DNA of 18,243 nucleotides from JACMJP01 sp046160675 (GTDB lineage Bacteria > Bacteroidota > Bacteroidia > Chitinophagales > BACL12), in contig JBJXHH010000178.1 of NCBI GenBank assembly GCA_046160675.1, positions 1-18,243 on the forward strand. Direction: 5' to 3'. Both the position numbers and the translations under genes were made by a program. Shown here piece after piece: positions 13,552 through 18,243 of the stretch; positions within the stretch are counted from its first letter, which is position 1; every line of letters starts with the position of its first letter. The notes below the pieces were generated by a model, which saw only the letters and a list, made by a program, of their open reading frames with translations, did not search any database and had not been told where the DNA came from.

Positions 13552-15987
13552 ATGAAGAAAATTATATTTCTATTTATTGCAATAGCATCAGCGCTTACAC
13601 TTTATACTCAGAATTCACCGGAAACTTCCTGTTATATAAAAGACCCAAGAGGCAGTATCAGAGAACAAACTGTAGATTTTCAAAGCCTGCAATTAGACGT
13701 AAAATTTCAACCGGAAAAGGGGAAAGTTTTTGGTATTGCAAACTATGAATTTGTGCCCCTGAGAAAAAAGGTTGATTCTCTTTTTCTGGATGGTATTCAA
13801 ATGAAAGTAAGTAAACTCCAGCTTGATGGAAAACCTGTTAAACATAAAGTTGACAGTGCAGGTATTACGATCTATTTCCAGCCTTCCCTTATCTGGGAGA
13901 AACAACACAAGCTGCTGATTGATTATGAAGCTACCCCAAGAAAAGGAATCTATTTTATTGGTTGGCAGAAACCCATCATAGCAGATACGAATGACCCGAA
14001 TAGAACTAGGAAACAGATCTGGACACAAGGACAAGGAGTTGACAATCGTTTCTGGATTCCCGGGTTTGATGATGTAAATGATAAACTTGTTACCAATTTA
14101 AACATCACTTTTGATAAAAATTATGAAGTGATCTCAAATGGAAATTTAGTTGGTAAAATTGAGGTCGGTAATTCAACCGAAGCAACCTGGCGTTATGCAA
14201 TGGATCATCCTCATGCATTATATCTTATTATGTTAGCCATCGGGGAATACGAGCATAAAGATTATGTTTCAAAGAATGGCATTACTTCAAGACAGTATTA
14301 TTATCCTGACAGAAAAGAGGCAGTTGATGTAACATATGAATACTCTTCAGAAATGATGGATTGGTTTGCTGATGAAACAGGAGTTCCATATCCCTGGAAA
14401 ACCTATGCCAATGTTCCGGTGCAGGAATTTATTTATGGCGCTATGGAAAACACAACAGCAACTATTTTCAGCGATTATTTTTTGCAAGATCCAAGATCCT
14501 CTTTCGACAGGGATTATGATGCAATAAATGCACATGAACTTGCACATCAATGGTTCGGAGACTATATTACTGAGTTTAGTTCAACGTCACACTGGCTGCA
14601 TGAAAGTTTTGCCACCTATTATTCAAAAATATTTATGCGGACTATAGAAGGCGAGGATGCCTATGCATGGAACAGGCGAAATGAATTGAATTCTGCCATC
14701 AATGCAGACAATCAAAATGAATTTCCCCTTGCTCATACAGAAGCAGGCTCATCAAGGCATTATCAAAAAGGAAGTTTTGTACTTGATATGTTACGGTACG
14801 TAACAGGCGATGAACAATTTAGAAAAGTTATTAAAGAATATTTGTTAGCACATGCGTACGGGAATGTAACAACGCATGATTTGCAAATACAATTTCAGAA
14901 AACACTCGGAATGAATCTCGATTGGTTTTTTGACGAGTGGGTATACAAGAGCGGTTACCCGGTTTATGATGTAAGTTATACAAAAACTTCCCAGGCAACA
15001 ACTTTTAATGTTAAACAAACACAAAAGAAAACAACAACTGTTGATTTATTTAAAATGCCTGTTCATTTCCAGGTATTTTATTCTGATGGTTCTAACTCAG
15101 ATACGATAGTATGGCTTGAAAAAGCAGAAACTAGTATTACCATTCCTAACAAAAATATTCTTGAAGTGGCATACGCCCTGTTTGATCCAGGTATGATGGT
15201 ATATAGTAAAGTGAATTTCAAAAAAGAATTTGAGGAGTTGATAATACAGGCAACTATGGCTAAGAATTATATTGATAGATATGATGCTGTAGAAGCCATG
15301 AAAGATATCCCGGTTGAGGTAAAACGAGCAGGATTGCAGAAAATATATGAAAAAGAAAATCATTTCGCAATTAAAGCAGCCATCATCAAACAATTAATTA
15401 ATGACACTGATAAAACAACAATTTCTTTCCTGAAGTCAGCTTTGCAAAACCCAGATGCAAAAGTCAGGCAGGCTGTTTTGGAGAATACAACTGCTATCAA
15501 TAAAAAGCTTCTCAAAGATTATAAAAAAAACTTGCAGGATTTCAGTTATGTAAATGTTGAACTTGCATTACGTTTGTTATGTAATATGAATCCGGGGGGA
15601 AAAAAAAACTATCTTTCAGCAACAGAAACAATCTATGGTATGAATAAAAACGTTCGCATTGCCTGGTTGGAAATTTATTATTCCGTAGATAAAACAAAAC
15701 ATATTACAGAGTTGACTGATTATGCAGGTTATAGTTATGAATTCAGAACGAGAAATAAGGCGTTTGATGCATTGCGGGCTATAAACTATTGTGACTCTAC
15801 TGTTGTAAAGAACCTGTTTGACGCAGCAGTATCCTCGAACCACCGGCTTGCAGGCCCTGCCAGGTCTACATTACAACAATTCATGCAAACCCCTCAATAT
15901 TATGCACTCATCAGAAAAATGTATGATGAAACAACATGGGATGACTTGCAAAGAAGAAGAATTGAATTGATTTTTAAAGGAAAATAA
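13552..15987 (+). CDS. M1-family zinc aminopeptidase, exported
   Basis: 811 residues. Signal peptide about 1-19 (MKKIIFLFIAIASALTLYTQ). The N-terminal beta-saddle domain is followed by the catalytic domain with the substrate-binding GAMEN motif (296-300), zinc motif HELAH (H328, H332) with third ligand E351 in LHESFATYYS (HExxH-18-E), catalytic base E329, and Y404 in HYQKGSF as the transition-state tyrosine. The C-terminal third, from about residue 540, is helical and HEAT-like (repeated VRQAVLEN, ALRLLCNMN). No T9SS domain is seen, so the protein is probably periplasmic. It removes N-terminal residues from peptides. It starts 11 bases after the FAD gene, the last member of the operon. Its stop is one base from the stop of the convergent biotin carboxylase, with no hairpin between. 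Confidence 0.94.
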   Translation: MKKIIFLFIAIASALTLYTQNSPETSCYIKDPRGSIREQTVDFQSLQLDVKFQPEKGKVFGIANYEFVPLRKKVDSLFLDGIQMKVSKLQLDGKPVKHKVDSAGITIYFQPSLIWEKQHKLLIDYEATPRKGIYFIGWQKPIIADTNDPNRTRKQIWTQGQGVDNRFWIPGFDDVNDKLVTNLNITFDKNYEVISNGNLVGKIEVGNSTEATWRYAMDHPHALYLIMLAIGEYEHKDYVSKNGITSRQYYYPDRKEAVDVTYEYSSEMMDWFADETGVPYPWKTYANVPVQEFIYGAMENTTATIFSDYFLQDPRSSFDRDYDAINAHELAHQWFGDYITEFSSTSHWLHESFATYYSKIFMRTIEGEDAYAWNRRNELNSAINADNQNEFPLAHTEAGSSRHYQKGSFVLDMLRYVTGDEQFRKVIKEYLLAHAYGNVTTHDLQIQFQKTLGMNLDWFFDEWVYKSGYPVYDVSYTKTSQATTFNVKQTQKKTTTVDLFKMPVHFQVFYSDGSNSDTIVWLEKAETSITIPNKNILEVAYALFDPGMMVYSKVNFKKEFEELIIQATMAKNYIDRYDAVEAMKDIPVEVKRAGLQKIYEKENHFAIKAAIIKQLINDTDKTTISFLKSALQNPDAKVRQAVLENTTAINKKLLKDYKKNLQDFSYVNVELALRLLCNMNPGGKKNYLSATETIYGMNKNVRIAWLEIYYSVDKTKHITELTDYAGYSYEFRTRNKAFDALRAINYCDSTVVKNLFDAAVSSNHRLAGPARSTLQQFMQTPQYYALIRKMYDETTWDDLQRRRIELIFKGK

Positions 15988-15988
15988 T

Positions 15989-17485
15989 TTAGTCCTTTAA
16001 TCTGTTCTGTTTCCATTTATTTGTACTGGCCTTCTGCAAGGAAACATGATTTTCAAGAATTTCATTTCTGCTTTCATATTGCGTTGAAGCAAAAAAAGCT
16101 GCAATCTCCTCTACCCCATCTTCTTTACTTTGCAATAAGTCTGGTGCGAAATATTTTTCAATAAACTTTGTATCAAATTTTCCGCTCAGAAATGCTTCAT
16201 GCTGCATTACAAATTTTCCAAACGGTAAGGTTGTAGAAACACCACTAACCTTAAAATCGTCTATAGCTCTGATCATTTTTTTGCAGGCAAGTTCTCTCGT
16301 TTCAGCATGTACGATGAGTTTAGCCAGCAGCGGATCATAATAAATTGGAATATCCATACCTTCTTCATAGCCATCATCCACCCTTATACCATGTCCCTGG
16401 GGACGCCTGTATGTGATGAGTTTTCCAATATCAGGAAGGAAGTTATTTGAGGGGTCTTCAGCTGTTACTCTTAGTTCTATCGCATGTCCTCGTATCTGTA
16501 AATCGTTTTGAGTAAACTGTAATTTTTCGCCTTGTGCAACTAATATTTGCTCTTTTACAAGGTCTAGGCCCGTTATATACTCAGTAACCGGATGTTCTAC
16601 CTGTAATCTTGTGTTCATCTCCAGGAAATAATAATTGAGGTTTTCATCCATTAGAAATTCTACAGTACCAGCACCAACATAATTACATGCCCGGGCAGCC
16701 TTTACAGCATCCTCCCCCATACTTTTCCTAACCTGTTCACTCAGAATTGCGGAAGGAGCCTCTTCCACTAATTTTTGATGGCGCCTTTGAATAGAACATT
16801 CCCTTTCAAACAAATACAAAATAGTTCCGTGAGTATCAGCAAGAATTTGAATTTCAATATGCCTCGGGCTTGAAACATATTTTTCAATAAATACAGCATC
16901 ATCATTGAAAGAATTTAATGCTTCACTTTGGGCTCTTTGCATCTGTTCTTCCAATTCATTTTCTGAATTTACTATCCGCATACCCTTTCCGCCTCCCCCT
17001 GCGCTTGCCTTGATAAGAATTGGGTAACCAATGTTTGAGGCAATTTCTTTTGCTTGTGTAATATCTTTTATTGCTTCTTCAGTGCCGGGAACCATAGGGA
17101 TCTTAAATTTTGCAGCGGTTTGTTTTGCAGATAATTTGCTACCCATCATTTCCATACTGTCAGGATTGGGACCTACGAAAATGATATTATTGTCTTGCAC
17201 TTTTTTAGCGAAGACAGAATTCTCACTTAAAAAACCATAACCCGGATGAATTGCATCTGCATTACTTTTTTTCGCAACTTCAATGATCTTATCCATTAAT
17301 AAATATGATTGATTTGAAGGGGAAGTTCCTATAAAATACGCTTCGTCAGCAAATTGCGTATGTATCGCACCTCTGTCGGCATCAGAATACACAGCAATAG
17401 TTTGTATTCCCATTTCTTTAGCGGTGCGCATAATGCGTAAGGCTATTTCTCCACGGTTTGCGATCAGGAGTCTGGTAATCTTCAT
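15989..17485 (-). CDS. accC: Biotin carboxylase subunit of an acyl-CoA (acetyl/propionyl-CoA) carboxylase
   Basis: 498 residues, about 50 longer than classical AccC (about 450). The extra length is a Glu/Asn/Lys-rich C-terminal tail (about 450-498). N-terminal RLLIANRGEIALRIMRTAKE and IHPGYGFLSEN are diagnostic. ATP-grasp residues sit in KASAGGGGKGMR (159-170), ERECSIQRRHQK (228-239) and EMNTRLQVEHPVTE (289-302, catalytic R293). It carboxylates biotin on a carrier protein using bicarbonate and ATP. No carrier or carboxyltransferase gene is next to it, so which acyl-CoA it serves (fatty acid synthesis, or propionyl-CoA/methylcrotonyl-CoA breakdown) cannot be told. The gene symbol is therefore tentative. 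Divergent from ccmB. Confidence 0.92.
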   Translation of the reverse strand: MKITRLLIANRGEIALRIMRTAKEMGIQTIAVYSDADRGAIHTQFADEAYFIGTSPSNQSYLLMDKIIEVAKKSNADAIHPGYGFLSENSVFAKKVQDNNIIFVGPNPDSMEMMGSKLSAKQTAAKFKIPMVPGTEEAIKDITQAKEIASNIGYPILIKASAGGGGKGMRIVNSENELEEQMQRAQSEALNSFNDDAVFIEKYVSSPRHIEIQILADTHGTILYLFERECSIQRRHQKLVEEAPSAILSEQVRKSMGEDAVKAARACNYVGAGTVEFLMDENLNYYFLEMNTRLQVEHPVTEYITGLDLVKEQILVAQGEKLQFTQNDLQIRGHAIELRVTAEDPSNNFLPDIGKLITYRRPQGHGIRVDDGYEEGMDIPIYYDPLLAKLIVHAETRELACKKMIRAIDDFKVSGVSTTLPFGKFVMQHEAFLSGKFDTKFIEKYFAPDLLQSKEDGVEEIAAFFASTQYESRNEILENHVSLQKASTNKWKQNRLKD

Positions 17486-17490
17486 GTTTA

Positions 17491-17498
17491 CAAAGATG
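17491..17498 (-). promoter_or_regulatory. Possible -7 box of the biotin carboxylase promoter
   Basis: CATCTTTG on the minus strand is one mismatch from TAnnTTTG and ends 5 bases before the ATG at 17485. No TTG is found at the expected -33 position. Confidence 0.35.
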
Positions 17499-17502
17499 AT
17501 AA

Positions 17503-17535
17503 TTGTACTTCAGATAATTGAATGCTCTATCTTTA
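17503..17535 (+). promoter_or_regulatory. Promoter of the ccmB operon
   Basis: TTG (17503-17505), a 22-bp spacer and TATCTTTA (17528-17535), four bases before the ATG at 17540. The arrangement closely resembles that before the rhomboid gene. Because the box lies downstream of an in-frame ATG at 17522, that ATG is unlikely to be the true start. Confidence 0.45.
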
Positions 17536-17539
17536 CAGC

Positions 17540-18199
17540 ATGATGTTATACTCGTCTGTGATGCATCTGCTCAGAAAAGAACTTCTCCTTGAATGGAGGA
17601 ATAAATATGCTATCAGTGGGATTTTCATGTATCTTCTCAGTATCATTCTTATTATCTTTTTCACTTTTGAAAACGTTCAATCTGCTGTTTGGGTTGTTTT
17701 ATTCTGGATCATTGTTTTGTTTACTGCGATTAATGCAGTTGCAAAAAGTTTTTTATCAGATAGTTCCGGCCGGAATTTATACCTCTACACTCTTGGATCG
17801 GCACAAAGTATAATTCTTTCGAAGATTATTTATAATATCTGCATCATGCTATTTCTTAGTTTGATTGGGGTAATATTTTATTCAATTAGTGTAGGGTTTC
17901 CTGTAATTGATAACGCTTCATTTTTTATTGTACTAATTCTTGGAGCTATCTCTTTTGCATCTATCTTCAGTATGATGAGCGCCATAGCCTCTAAAGCAAA
18001 TAATAGCGGAACACTCATAGCTATACTTTCATTTCCTGTTATCATACCCATTCTCAAAATTCTTGTCAGAGTCTCTCTCAATGCAGTCTCTGCCAGCGAC
18101 TTCTCAATAAATCTGCAGGATATTCTTTACTTGTTTGCCCTTGATGTTTTTATCATTGCCCTTGCCCTCATTCTTTTTCAGTATCTTTGGCGGGATTAA
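17540..18199 (+). CDS. ccmB: Haem exporter protein CcmB (cytochrome c maturation)
   Basis: 219 residues from the ATG at 17540; 212 from the ATG at 17561, which gives MHLLRKELLLEWRNKYAIS, the family's usual N-terminus, and is a good alternative. The frame is also open to 17522, but that start overlaps the promoter. Six membrane helices run through the protein. The cytoplasmic LLRKELLLEWRNKYAISGI start and the SFLSDSSGRNLYLYTLGSAQSIILSK loop are typical of CcmB, the membrane subunit of the CcmAB ABC transporter that with CcmC releases and loads haem for attachment to c-type cytochromes. Followed after 6 bases by ccmC. The ATPase CcmA is not seen in the window. Confidence 0.9.
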   Translation: MMLYSSVMHLLRKELLLEWRNKYAISGIFMYLLSIILIIFFTFENVQSAVWVVLFWIIVLFTAINAVAKSFLSDSSGRNLYLYTLGSAQSIILSKIIYNICIMLFLSLIGVIFYSISVGFPVIDNASFFIVLILGAISFASIFSMMSAIASKANNSGTLIAILSFPVIIPILKILVRVSLNAVSASDFSINLQDILYLFALDVFIIALALILFQYLWRD

Positions 18200-18205
18200 A
18201 AAGCT

Positions 18206-18243
18206 ATGCTTGGGCAGTTGCATAAAAAGTGGTGGAAGGTAAC
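18206..18243 (+). CDS. ccmC: CcmC haem-handling membrane protein, first codons only (3' truncated by window edge)
   Basis: An ATG 6 bases after ccmB opens MLGQLHKKWWKV before the window ends. The basic K-x-WWK start is what CcmC/CcsA-type haem proteins of Bacteroidota look like, and ccmC normally follows ccmB. With only 12 residues the identification rests mainly on position. Confidence 0.6.
   Translation, partial: MLGQLHKKWWKV

Noticed and set aside
17522..17539. Upstream ATG of ccmB
   Set aside because: The codons between 17522 and 17540 contain the TATCTTTA promoter box, and the family N-terminus begins near 17561.
1..18243. CRISPR array, tRNA, rRNA, transposase, phage or plasmid genes
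   Set aside because: Looked for on both strands by eye; nothing with the expected repeats, cloverleaf or domains was seen.

Overview
The window looks like chromosome from a member of the Bacteroidota, most likely the Chitinophagales/Chitinophagaceae. This is an inference from an AT-rich sequence, promoters of the Bacteroidota type (TTG, about 20 bp, TAnnTTTG), a type IX secretion C-terminal domain, and the protein families present. Almost all of it is ordinary core or housekeeping sequence. I see no phage, insertion sequence, CRISPR array, rRNA or tRNA.

Layout. 1-1185 (+): the end of a secreted tail-fibre-chaperone (S74-like) protein with a T9SS sorting domain, a terminator, then a small exported protein with its own promoter. 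1205-3670 (-): the AAA+ ATPase RarA, then an abutting ExbB-ExbD pair with its own terminator. 3896-7192 (-): thioredoxin-type arsenate reductase, GMP synthase (guaA), and a periplasmic-binding-fold lipoprotein that appears to start one base after the guaA stop. 7193-7631 has no protein gene I believe in. It holds two tandem copies of a hairpin-plus-T-tract unit, each with a Bacteroidota promoter box upstream on the minus strand. 7632-9242: a di-haem cytochrome c (+) convergent with a beta-barrel outer-membrane protein (-). 9308-11007 (-): an AlkB-type alkane hydroxylase followed by uridine kinase. 11074-15987 (+): a tight four-gene operon of rhomboid protease, MnmD tRNA methyltransferase, an MnmC-like FAD oxidoreductase and an M1 aminopeptidase. 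15989-17485 (-): a biotin carboxylase. 17540-18243 (+): CcmB and the first codons of CcmC for cytochrome c maturation, which would serve proteins such as the cytochrome at 7632.

The most interesting part is 7263-7519. The two hairpin copies share outer-stem, internal-loop and flanking sequence, while their inner stems differ in sequence but both still pair. That pattern suggests a pair of small structured RNAs ending in intrinsic terminators. Next come the side-by-side split version of the bifunctional tRNA enzyme MnmC (11811-13540) and the recurrent -7 boxes only 3-5 bases before start codons, which imply leaderless mRNAs at about six genes. Several start codons needed correction: guaA, the lipoprotein, arsC and ccmB.
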